Assembly: GCA_905221605.1 (NCBI GenBank)
Contig: CAJNDS010001735.1
Span: 645,136 to 709,135, forward strand
Length of the DNA stretch: 64,000 bases
Reading direction: 5' to 3'
Source of the DNA: Symbiodinium natans
Taxonomy: Eukaryota; Sar; Dinophyceae; Suessiales; Symbiodiniaceae
Shown: piece after piece, positions 43,610 to 52,942 of the stretch
How the letters are laid out: every line of letters begins with the position of its first letter
How positions within the stretch are numbered: position 1 is the first letter of the stretch
Notes under the pieces: generated by a model
The model's input: the letters and a program-made list of their open reading frames with translations, nothing else
Databases searched by the model: none
Told to the model about the DNA's origin: nothing
Position numbers and translations under genes: made by a program

Positions 43610-45228
43610 GCGTTTCTCCGCTGGAAAGGTTGGGCATCAAGGCTGAGCTGGAAGGGCTCAAGGTGGTTCGAACTGTGCATGTTTTGTTGGAGCAGAGAGC
43701 GGTGTCTTTGCTGCTGCAGGCGATTCCGGAGAGATTGAAGACCGAGATCGTTTCCACTCGAATGTTGGGGTCAGTGATGATATTTTACAAATTGCTGACG
43801 GTCTACCAACCAGGTGGAGCAAATGAGCGCAGCACAATGTTGAACTTGTTGGTGCAACCATCTTCGGCAACCTCGATCTCAGAGGCCATTAAGGGAGTGC
43901 GTCAATGGGCGCAATGGCGTTCCCGATTAAGGGAGCTGCGAGCGGCCGAGCCGGACGCTACCTTGCTTATCAAGGGATTGGATGCTTTATCATCCGCGTT
44001 GCTGGCAAAACACCCTACGGTTCATTGCAGAGTGGCATCCTTTCGGGAGAAATTGGGGGTGGACTACTCGCCGACCTCTGAAACTGCGACACAACTAGCT
44101 GAAATGTTACAGGCAGAGCTTGAACTGCTGTTGCATAGCGCTGGTGATCAAGAGGTGAAGCAGGACTCGGACGCCAAGAAAAGGGCAAGGTTAAACAAGG
44201 CCCAAAAGGGAACTGGTGACGAGACAGAGGAGGGTGACAAAGGCAAAGGGAAAGGGAAAAGGTACAGCGGTGATGGTGAACGTCCATTCTGTTGGATATA
44301 TGGGAAGACAGAAGCAGGCTGCAAGTTCGGATCACGCTGCAAATTTCGCCATGACAAGGACTCCCTGGAGCGTGGAAGATGTTTTGAATGTGGGGCCGTT
44401 GGCCATCTACAGCCGCAGTGTCCATACAAAGATGGTGCAAGTTCCAATGTGGACTCAAATCCTGAAAGGAATAGATCTAAAGGGAATTCTCCCAAAGGGG
44501 GAAAGGGCGGCAAAGGTGCAAAATGGGGAAATGCCAAAAAGGCAGAGGTGGCTGAAGGGGGAGATGAGACGGCTAATGCGGGATTGGAGAAAGGTTCTGC
44601 AAGTCCCTCATCACCATCAACACCCAATCAGGTCCTTGCTGAAGCGTTAGAGGTGCTGAAATCTATGAAACTGTCATCAGCGCAGTCAGCATCAAGCGGG
44701 GATCCCAGTGTTCGAATGTTATGTGGCTCTGGGTTGTTTCAGCAGGAAGGGAGAGTGGCGTTGGTGGATACAGCTGCTACGCATCTTGTGCGGACGCTTT
44801 TTCCATGGGAATGTTTACCCGACACTACTGTTATGGTGCAAAGCGCGCTTGGTGGTGTGACAATGAGGATTACAGAGAAAGGGACATTGATCAGGGAAGA
44901 CAATGGGCCTCTGATTATCCCTCTCTGGTTGATTTTGGAGTTTGGGGCGAACCTCACCGTGATCAATGGGATGTGTCACGTGAGTGCAAAATCTTCGCTG
45001 GACCAGCTCTTGTGGTTTGAACATGGCTGTTTGGTTATGGATTACAAAACAGCTGAAAAGATGGTTTTGCATGCTGAAAGGCAGCGTGCATCTTGGTCCC
45101 ATTCTCAATGGAGGAATGGAAGGGCGGACTGTGGAGTCGGTTCGTCTGACGCCACGTTGTTGCCGAAGCAGGGAGAAGGCCGAGGAGTATGCGTTCTACA
45201 TGTGGCCAGGGTTTCTGAATGTTTCTGA
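43552..45228 (+). pseudogene. Element 2 Gag capsid-like region, zinc fingers and first protease domain
   Basis: Continues Gag: SPLERL...RAVSLLLQAIP...VYQPGGANER...LLVQP aligns with Element 1 along about 190 residues. Next, a CCCH finger starting at C codon 44290 (spacing 9-5-3) and a CCHC knuckle (C-x2-C-x4-H-x4-C, from 44380), both expected to bind the RNA genome. Then a retropepsin-like domain with catalytic triplet D-T-A-A (D codon 44767), an unusual form of D-(S/T)-G. It ends in a stop after a frame break near 45100. An apparent ATG at 43498 lies before the true frame entry and is not a start. Confidence 0.75.
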
Positions 45229-45955
45229 CACCAATGAGTGTTCGGGAATGGGCATGTTGGACTCGGGAGCATCACATCCTCTCAGATCACTTCGTCCTGG
45301 TGAACAGCTTCTGCAGCAAAAGGTGTTGGTGTCTTTAGCTGTTGGATCTCGGGAGATGTGTATTACCCCAGGTGGGACCCTGGTAACTCCTGAAATGGTA
45401 GATCCACTAGTGCCAATTGGCAAAGCGAGCGCTTTGGTTGGTCTCAGAGTTCAGTGGCGTGGTGGCAAGTGCACAGCCTCACATCCTGTTCTGGGGGAAC
45501 TTCGCGTTCGAGATCTGAATGGGTGCCCTTGTTTGGAAAAGGAGGTGGCGCTTCAGATCATTGATGAAATGGATTGGTGTTCACCAAAGCAAGCATTGAA
45601 GGTGGCACGTATGGTTCAAGGGTGTCCGAGTACGGACAATGAGGCGGCCGTAAAAGCGTCGTTGCAAAGCGCAGCGCGGACAGCGTCAGCGAACGAGGAG
45701 GAGTTCGTCCAGGCATGTTGGCGATTTCTTCGGTGGTATTATGGGGATATACCAGAAAATATGCTGATGGAGCTGTTGCCGCGTGGAGATATTGCGGCGT
45801 TGCCTTTCAACCGTCATAAAAGGAGACGGCTGGCACGAGCAAAAAGGGTGGTGGTACACCTATTTTCAGGAAAACAAAAATGGCATTTTCCCAGTCGGGA
45901 TGTGGAGGTACTGGAGCTGGATTTGAAGAAAGGCGGGGACTACATAATTCGAGCG
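45110..45955 (+). pseudogene. Element 2 second protease domain and start of the methyltransferase-like domain
   Basis: Contains a canonical D-S-G-A-S motif (D codon 45260) followed by GGTLV...HPVLGELRVRDLNGCPCLEKE, which aligns with the single protease of Element 1 (LGELEVSVVKGCPLVPRE). After a linker comes RVVVHLFSGKQ, resembling motif I (SAM binding) of C5 cytosine methyltransferases, and then VEVLELD...GGDY. The open frame runs on to 46105, but homology ends near 45950 where a 1-base shift is needed. Confidence 0.7.
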
Positions 45956-46275
45956 TCTGGAAGTATCTTCTGCATCTGGCGGCTGAAGGAAAGGTGGTTG
46001 CTGTGGTTGGAGGACCTCCATGCAGGACAGTGTCAAGGTTGGGAGGTGAAGACGGTGGTCCACCTGTATTACGCCGGCGCTGTGGGCCTGAACGGTTGGG
46101 ATTAAAAAGTCTTCCTTGGCCACATCAAGAATTAGCTCAAAAGGATGGTGTTTTACTTCTGAAGATGCTTTTCCTATATGACGTGGCGGTGCATTCAAGG
46201 TGTGGAACTGCTGAAGTCATCAATGAAAGTTCTGTCTTCTTTGGCATGGAAAGTCCTGGGGACCCTGAACTCATA
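45952..46275 (+). pseudogene. Element 2 methyltransferase-like domain, catalytic part (before the insertion)
   Basis: Frame entered at about 45952: LLHLAAEGKVVAVVGGPPC then RTVS, matching motif IV (GGPPCQ.FS) of C5 cytosine methyltransferases with the catalytic-type Cys. Further on is ESSVFFGMESPGDPE, which could correspond to the E-N motif VI region. The foldback element enters after the codon ATA at 46275. Joined across it, the frame stays open into 51258, and the later piece has FWSWPEVKRF and FDQGALGHALVKPTTF, similar to the KPT motif of phage-type cytosine methyltransferases. Family assignment is from motifs only. Confidence 0.6.
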
Positions 46276-46799
46276 CACAGAGGGTTCTTTTGAGATAGGG
46301 CACTTATAAGTGGTTATAAGTCACTTACGCAGCACTTAGCATAAAAAGTTATAAGTCAGTTAAGAGCAACTTGCAAGTTAGTTACAAGCTGGATATATCT
46401 ATTTATATGTTTTTATATGTTTTAGTATGCGCCGGCTATCTTTTTGTATCTTTTTTACTTGTTTTTTGTTAGTGCGAATGTTGCTTCCTATTTGCATTTT
46501 ATGTAAGCGGCTGGCAGACATTGTGTCGCAAGGTAGATTGAAGCTTTCACTATATGTCTGTTTTGGGTTAGCAAAACTTATAGGACTTACTAACCTATGT
46601 ACCAGTAGGTTCTAAGTCCTGCCCAAGCTACCTAAGAGTGACCTGAGTCTGTGGAAGTTGCGAAGAGGTTAAGAAATGTTACATAAGAAATGTTACATAA
46701 GTTGCTAAGTTATGTTAACTTTTCTCAGTATTTCCTAGCTTATCAAACTTTTCCTAACATTTTCCAAACATTTTGGTGTTTTTTATTTTCATATGTTTG

Positions 46800-46995
46800 A
46801 AGAGAAAGCATAGAAGCTTCGTTTCTTTCGTTTGGCATCGATCTCAGGCATAGAAGCTTCGTTCTTTCGTTTGGCATCGATCGCAATACGTCTGTCAGAT
46901 ATGGCATAGAAGCTTCGTTTCTTTCGTTTGGCATCGATCGCAATATGTCTGTCAGATATGGCATAGAAGCTTCGTTTCTTTCGTTTGGCATCGTT
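46800..46995. repeat. Tandem repeat in the left arm (about 4 units, 46-62 bp)
   Basis: Units of GGCATAGAAGCTTCGTTTC + TTTCGTTTGGCATCGATC... repeat four times in the left arm but only about twice in the right arm (50340-50430). This is one of the length differences between the arms. Confidence 0.85.
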
Positions 46996-47039
46996 CGCCG
47001 AAGCTTTGGCGATTCAGTTTACTTCGTTCGTTTGAGGAA

Positions 47040-47540
47040 TAGTGGTTTCCAGGGTTTGGGTTTGGGATGTAGGTCTGGGGTTTAGGATTTAGGGTTGGGG
47101 GGTGAGGGTTGATGGAGAGTTGAGGATATATAGGGTTTACGGTTACGAATTCAGGGTTTAGGATTTAAGGTTTAGGGTTGACTGGAGTGAGGCTCACAGC
47201 CCCAGCTCAGCCCTCAACCCTAACCCACCCTATCAAGAGGATAGCACTTTTAACCCCATCAACCCCGAACACCCAGAGAAGCCTCAACCCCCAACCCTCC
47301 ATCCCTCAACCCCCTACCCCCCATCAACCCCCAACCCTACGAGCCAAAGTTTAGGGTTTCGGGTTTGAGGGTTTCAGGCCTCATTGTGCCCACTCTACCC
47401 TGCAAAAATATAAGGTTAAGGCCGAAACCCTAAGCCTAAACCCTGAACCCTAAACCCTAAATCCTCAACCCTAAACCCCAAGCCCTAAGCCCTAAACCCC
47501 CTAAACCCTCTAAACCCTAAGCCCTAAAACCCTAAACCTT
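47040..47540. repeat. Telomere-like DNA in the left arm of the foldback element
   Basis: Degenerate TTTAGGG/TTGAGGG and CCCTAAA blocks form part of the arm itself. The mirror image lies at about 49800-50290. The transposable element therefore carries telomere-like repeats. Confidence 0.8.
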
Positions 47541-47543
47541 AGA

Positions 47544-47630
47544 TTTGGTGGCAGCGAAACCAAAAACAGCTGCAAGTTAAATTCAACTTATTATTTAACT
47601 TGCAGCTGTTTTTGGTTTCGGGGCCACCAA
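47544..47630. repeat. Nested hairpin in the left arm
   Basis: A 38-bp arm (TTGGTGGCAGCGAAACC...CAGCTGCAAG) is inverted after a short AT-rich loop. The same hairpin occurs at 49707-49793 in the right arm. Confidence 0.85.
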
Positions 47631-48179
47631 AAAATGTTGGGGACAGTGCCTGCGGGTGGGAATCAACGTTATAAAACCTATATTTGAGACGATTTAGAAG
47701 TTGAAGGACGACCCCATACGACATCTACTGCAAGCTTAATAAACCCTAAACCCTAAACCCTAGACCCCAAAACCCTCAATCAAGCCCGACGACTCGAAAT
47801 CCCAAACCGCGAAAAAATCAGAAAATTCGGATTTTTTCTGAAGTTTTCGTGGTCCTAGTACTAAATGCAAGAGGAAAAAATTCAGAAACTTCGGATTTTC
47901 TGAGTATTCTGAATTCTGAATGGGTTGATTTTCTTACGAGAAATATATGCATCTGAGGATGGTTTGGAGCTTTAAGTATATTGAACCTATGGATACAAAA
48001 GAGGTTTAAGTAATTGCAGAAATATAAAAGGAGAAAGAGTTCGGGACAAACCAAAGGGACATCAACTTCACTGGTGCAGTTATAGCGCAGCACAAAATTC
48101 GTTTCATTGTTTCTGGTCTGCCCCTTCCTCAGAAAAGCTAACTTTCTCACACTTGATGGATTTTGCTGGTCCGCGACTT

Positions 48180-48460
48180 TGATCCTAAACCCTAAGCCCT
48201 CTGCTGAGCGATTTTGATCCGATGGATTTTGCTGCTGAGCGATTTTGATCCTACACCCCCTAAACCCTATGCTGAGCGATGCTGAGCCGATGGATTTTCC
48301 TGCTAAGCGATGTTGAGTCGATGGATTTTGCTGCTCCGCGACTTTGATCCTAAACCCTAAACCCTCTGCTGAGCGAATTTGATCCGATGGATCTTGCCGC
48401 TGAGCGATTGTGAGCCTGAACCCTAAACCCTCTGCTGAGCGATTTTGATCCAAGGGATTT
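48180..48460. repeat. Tandem GAGCGATTTTGATCC/GATGGATTTTGCTGCT repeats near the palindrome centre
   Basis: About 50-bp degenerate units, each with a CCTAAACCCT insert. They are repeated in mirror image at about 48925-49185. Open frames on them (RIKVAEQQNPS-type repeats) are repeat artefacts. Confidence 0.75.
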
Positions 48461-48534
48461 GTGCCAAGCAGATCTCAGGAGCCAAGTCACTGCCCAAGCG
48501 GGCTGCAGTACCGAGGGTTTATAGGGTCGACAGG

Positions 48535-48870
48535 TCAATGGGATGCAGGAAGGCCTCTCTGCGGACGACATTTCTGGAGCCCAAGCAAGCGGCGCCAGCC
48601 CGGGCTGCAGCAGGGGCTGCTTCTCAGGCCCACCTCCCCCCACCCACAGCTTGGAGCAAGTGAGTGGCAGCAGGGGCTGCTTCTCAGGACGCAGAGCCGC
48701 CCAAGTCCTGAGAAGCAGCCCCTGCTGCCACTCACTTGCTCCAAGCTGCGGGTGGGGGGAGGTGGGCCTGAGAAGCAGCCCCTGCTGCAGCCCGGGCTGG
48801 CGCGGCTTGCTTGGGCTTGCTTGGGCTCCAGAAGTGTCGTCCGCAGAGAGGCCTTCCTGCATCCCATTGA
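48535..48870. repeat. Central GC-rich palindrome of the foldback element
   Basis: GGGCTGCTTCTCAGG and its complement appear several times; the symmetric point is the 14-bp loop 48691-48704. The inverted segments include GCAGGAAGGCC...CTGCGGACGAC and their complements at both edges. Confidence 0.85.
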
Positions 48871-50675
48871 CCTGTCGACCCTAAACACTCGGCACTGAAG
48901 CCCGCTTGGGCAGTGACTTGGCTCCTGAGCGCTCAGCAGCAAGATCCATCGGATCAAATTCGCTCAGCAGAGGGTTTAGGGTTTAGGATCAAAGTCGCGG
49001 AGCAGCAAAATCCATCGACTCAACATCGCTTAGCAGGAAAATCCATCGGCTCAGCATCGCTCAGCATAGGGTTTAGGGGGTGTAGGATCAAAATCGCTCA
49101 GCAGCAAAATCCATCGGATCAAAATCGCTCAGCAGAGGCCTTAGGGTTTAGGATCAAAGTCGCGGACCAGCAAAATCCATCAAGTTTGAAAAAGTTAGCT
49201 TTTCTGAGGAAGGGGCAGACCAGAAACAAAGAAACGAATTTTGTGCTGCGCTATAACTGCACCAGTGAAGTTGATGTCCCTTTGGTTTGTCCCGAACTCT
49301 TTCTCCTTTTATATTTCTGCAATTTACTTAAACCTCTTTTGTATCCATAGGTTCAATATACTTAAAGCTCCAAACCATCCTCAGATGCATATATTTCTCG
49401 TAAGAAAATCAACCCATTCAGAATTCAGAATACTCAGAAAATCCGAAGTTTCTGAATTTTTTCCTCTTGCATTTAGTACTAGGACCACGAAAACTTCAGA
49501 AAAAATCCGAATTTTCTGATTTTTTCGCGGTTTGGGATTTCGAGTCGTCGGGCTTGATTGAGGGTTTTGGGGTCTAGGGTTTAGGGTTTAGGGTTTATTA
49601 AGCTTGCAGTAGATGTCGTATGGGGTCGTCCTTCAACTTCTAAATCGTCTCAAATATAGGTTTTATAACGTTGATTCCCACCCGCAGGCACTGTCCCCAA
49701 CATTTTTTGGTGGCCCCGAAACCAAAAACAGCTGCAAGTTAAATAATAAGTTGAATTTAACTTGCAGCTGTTTTTGGTTTCGCTGCCACCAAATCTAAGG
49801 TTTAGGGTTTTAGGGCTTAGGGTTTAGAGGGTTTAGGGGGTTTAGGGCTTAGGGCTTGGGGTTTAGGGTTGAGGATTTAGGGTTTAGGGTTCAGGGTTTA
49901 GGCTTAGGGTTTCGGCCTTAACCTTATATTTTTGCAGGGTAGAGTGGGCACAATGAGGCCTGAAACCCTCAAACCCGAAACCCTAAACTTTGGCTCGTAG
50001 GGTTGGGGGTTGATGGGGGGTAGGGGGTTGAGGGATGGAGGGTTGGGGGTTGAGGCTTCTCTGGGTGTTCGGGGTTGATGGGGTTAAAAGTGCTATCCTC
50101 TTGATAGGGTGGGTTAGGGTTGAGGGCTGAGCTGGGGCTGTGAGCCTCACTCCAGTCAACCCTAAACCTTAAATCCTAAACCCTGAATTCGTAACCGTAA
50201 ACCCTATATATCCTCAACTCTCCATCAACCCTCACCCCCCAACCCTAAATCCTAAACCCCAGACCTACATCCCAATCCCCAAACCCTGGAAACCACTATT
50301 CCTCAAACGAACGAAGTAAACTGAATCGCCAAAGCTTCGGCGAACGATGCCAAACGAAAGAAACGAAGCTTCTATGCCATATCTGACAGACATATTCCGA
50401 TCGATGCCAAACGAAAGAAACGAAGCTTCCAGGCTATATCTTCAAACATATGAAAAAAAATATATATATATAAACACCAAATTGTTAGGAAACTGTTAGG
50501 AAAAGTTAGATAAGCTAGGCAAAACTGAGAAAAGTTAGCATAACTTAGCAACTTATGTAACATTTCTTAACCTCTTCACAACTTCCACAGACTTAGGTCA
50601 CTCTTAGGTAGCTTAGGCAGGACTTAGACCCTACTTGTACATAGGTTAGTAAGTCCTATAAGTCCTGCTAACCCA

Positions 50676-50966
50676 AAACAGACGTATTAGTTGGTCTTCA
50701 CGCCTGTTTTGCGCACCTTGGCACTGGACTTGGAGTAAGCCGAGGAGGCTTTCTCCCGGGAAAGAAAAAAGGCAACCAGGCATGTGCATGATGATTTCTT
50801 GGCCTGCCCCCCCGCCCCCGCCCCGGTTCAGTTTCGTGTTGTTGTTGAGAATGACAAGGTCTAGACATGTATATACACCCACTTCCTCTTGTTCCCGTCT
50901 CCTTCAAGAACACCTTTCCTGCATGCTGCTAATACTGATTATTGCTCCATTTTTGCTGAAAACCTA
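50676..50966. other. Segment present only in the right arm of the foldback element
   Basis: From the end of homology at CAAAACAGACGTAT to GCGCCGGCTATC the right arm carries about 290 bp with no mirror in the left arm. It looks like a later insertion or a replacement. GCGCCGGCTATCTTTT on its right edge occurs in the same orientation at 46429 in the left arm, so a local inversion has also happened. No gene seen. Confidence 0.55.
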
Positions 50967-51257
50967 AGCGCCGGCTATCTTTTCCTATCCTTTTTTTGCT
51001 CATTTAGAACTGACTTATAACTACTTATAACTTTTTACTATCTTCCTTCCGTACTTATAAGTACCTTGTGTATCTCATCTTGGAGATACGAAAAAGATAC
51101 ATAAGTCCCGTAAAAGAGGTATATGTGGATGCAAGTTCGAGCCAAACTTATAACTCTTTGTGCCTGAGTTAAATGAGTTACAAGTGCCTTTAGACCACTT
51201 ATAACCTGCCTTATAAAGTACATGTAACTGACCTATCTCAAAACAACCCTCTGTGTA

Positions 51258-52538
51258 GGGAAAGATTTCTCTCAGAACGGCAAAACGGTCTTGAGTGCTG
51301 AGGATCTGGTGGATGGATCTCAGAAAGGGTTCTCAAGTCCTACCTTCTGGAGTTGGCCAGAGGTAAAAAGGTTTTGCGAGCGTTATGGAATGTGCGCTGC
51401 ACATTTTGATCAAGGAGCATTGGGACATGCTCTGGTGAAGCCTACGACTTTCCTGGTGTCTAATATGGAACTATGGGAATCGTTGGAACAGGTTCGCGTG
51501 GTTGTTCCGTGGTCAGCAACATTCGCTTCTACCCTGGAAGAGCGTATTGGACAATCCTCCATATGGGCGCGATGGGCGTTCGGATTGGTAAAAAGAATAC
51601 GTCACAGGTTGGCACAATGGTTGCAGGAGAGCGATGCTGGACGGGAAACTATGGTGTCAAAAAAGGAAGAACGAGAGGGAACGTTACGGAGGTTAACAGC
51701 TGAGGAGCGAGCTTTCCGTGACCATTGCCTAAGGGGGCATATTCCTTTCAGACGTGATTGTCAAATTTGTGTGTCTGCCGCTGGAAAAGAGCGTCGCCAT
51801 TTGAGGCGGAAGCATGGGGATGCTTACACTTTATCATTGGACTTGGCGGGTCCATACAAGTGTTCAAAGGATGCTCACCAGCAGAAGCCACGACACGCTG
51901 TTATTGGTGTGTATCAGTTTCCAATGTTGGATACCAATGTGGGTCGCCCTCCGGAAAAGGAGGAAGATGCGGATGAGGTGGAAGATCAGGTGGCAGATGA
52001 AGGTGCTGGTGTCGGAGAATGGTTAGGCGATGCAGTCGCAAACTTCGAGGAGGAAGACTCTGCGCCGGTGGAACCTGCGCCAGTTCTGGAGGCAGAGGTG
52101 TTGAAAATCCAAGCTTCTGAAAAATCCTGGAAGGAACTGAAGGACCACTTGACCCAGCCTGTCCGTATGATCAACTTCGTTATGGTGGAGCCGATTGTGG
52201 ACAAACAACAGACAACTGTTTTATCGGCTGTTCAAAGGATGATGGTGCGCTTGCAAAGACATGGGTATCCGGTGTTGAGAATCCATTCAGATCGAGCAGG
52301 GGAGTTTGTCAATGCACGCTTCCGGTCCTTTTGTGAAACTCGTCTGATATATAGGACCACTGGTGATCCTGGAGTCCCGCAAACAAATGGGCGCGCTGAA
52401 GCATGTGTGGGTTTATTCAAACGTGGTGTGAGGTCGCTCTTAAAGGAGGCGCGACTCGGGCCGGCGTACTGGGCACTGGCTGCTCGCCATTGGTCAATGT
52501 TACGGTGGCATAAAGCTGAAAGGGAGTTGGGGTTATAA
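51258..52538 (+). pseudogene. Element 2 methyltransferase-like C-terminal part and integrase
   Basis: Continues the frame interrupted at 46275. First FWSWPEVKRF...FDQGALGHALVKPTTF (end of the methyltransferase-like region). Then integrase: compact zinc site H-x4-H-x6-C-x2-C (codons 51723, 51738, 51759, 51768). Catalytic D codon 51840 (LSLDLAGPY), D codon 52290 (HSDRAGEF) and E codon 52398 (TNGRAEA) give a D-x35-E spacing. As in Element 1, an acidic insert of about 90 residues separates the first two aspartates. The frame is lost near 52530. Confidence 0.8.
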
Positions 52539-52942
52539 ACCCGAAAGCATTGCTTCCCTTTGGTGCTCAGATTCAAGTCAAACGTCGTCCGTGGGAGTTG
52601 CTGGGTCCGGATGGAACAAAGAAAGGTCGGCAATGGGTCGATCGTACGCAGCCCGCGCTTCTTTTGGGTCCATGTGATGACCTACCGGGCGGTTATTGGG
52701 TGGAAGCTCAAGGGACTGCAAAAGATCCGGATGAACTGGTGTTATTTCCCTGCACTACGATTTTTTCCAATATAAAGGAACCGCCTGAATTGGAGCTGGA
52801 AGGGGTGGTAGAAGAACAGGAGCCTTCTCCTCCAGAGCATCGTCTCAAGGGGAAAAAACCGGCGCTTCGGTTCGCTGATGAGGAAGGTCCTCCTTTACCT
52901 CCGCCTCGCGATCCTCCAGTTCGCCATCGGTTGATGAAAAAA
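52526..52942 (+). pseudogene. Element 2 integrase C-terminal region
   Basis: INPKALLPFGAQIQVKRRPWELLGPDG aligns with Element 1 LLPFGVWLHARKRLKSG...GKYLG, the C-terminal region that follows the integrase catalytic core in copia elements. Reached by a -1 shift near a GGGG run at 52529-52532. The true frame leaves again at an A6 run (52937-52942), after which SPASSLRGHVGSLRLLRKRG is the better continuation. Confidence 0.7.

Larger units (their letters stand above)
46276..51255. mobile_element. 4980-bp imperfect palindromic (foldback) DNA element inside Element 2
   Basis: The ends are inverted repeats: CACAGAGGGTTCTTTTGAGA on the left, and the complement on the right with one mismatch. A TA lies directly outside each end (46274-46275 and 51256-51257). 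Removing the element plus one TA restores an open reading frame in the host retrotransposon, which fixes the borders. Arms of about 2.4 kb mirror each other: 47539-47724 and 49613-49798 encode the same 61 residues on opposite strands. The centre is near 48691-48704. Subterminal ACTTATAA/TTATAAGT motifs are frequent at both ends. No transposase is recognisable, so it is non-autonomous. TA duplication would fit a Tc1/mariner-like or related transposase. Confidence 0.85.

Noticed and set aside
47818-48453. A 211-codon minus-strand frame and its mirror copies as a transposase or host gene
   Set aside because: It consists of low-complexity RIKVAEQQNPS-type repeats and palindrome-arm sequence without any domain or catalytic motif.
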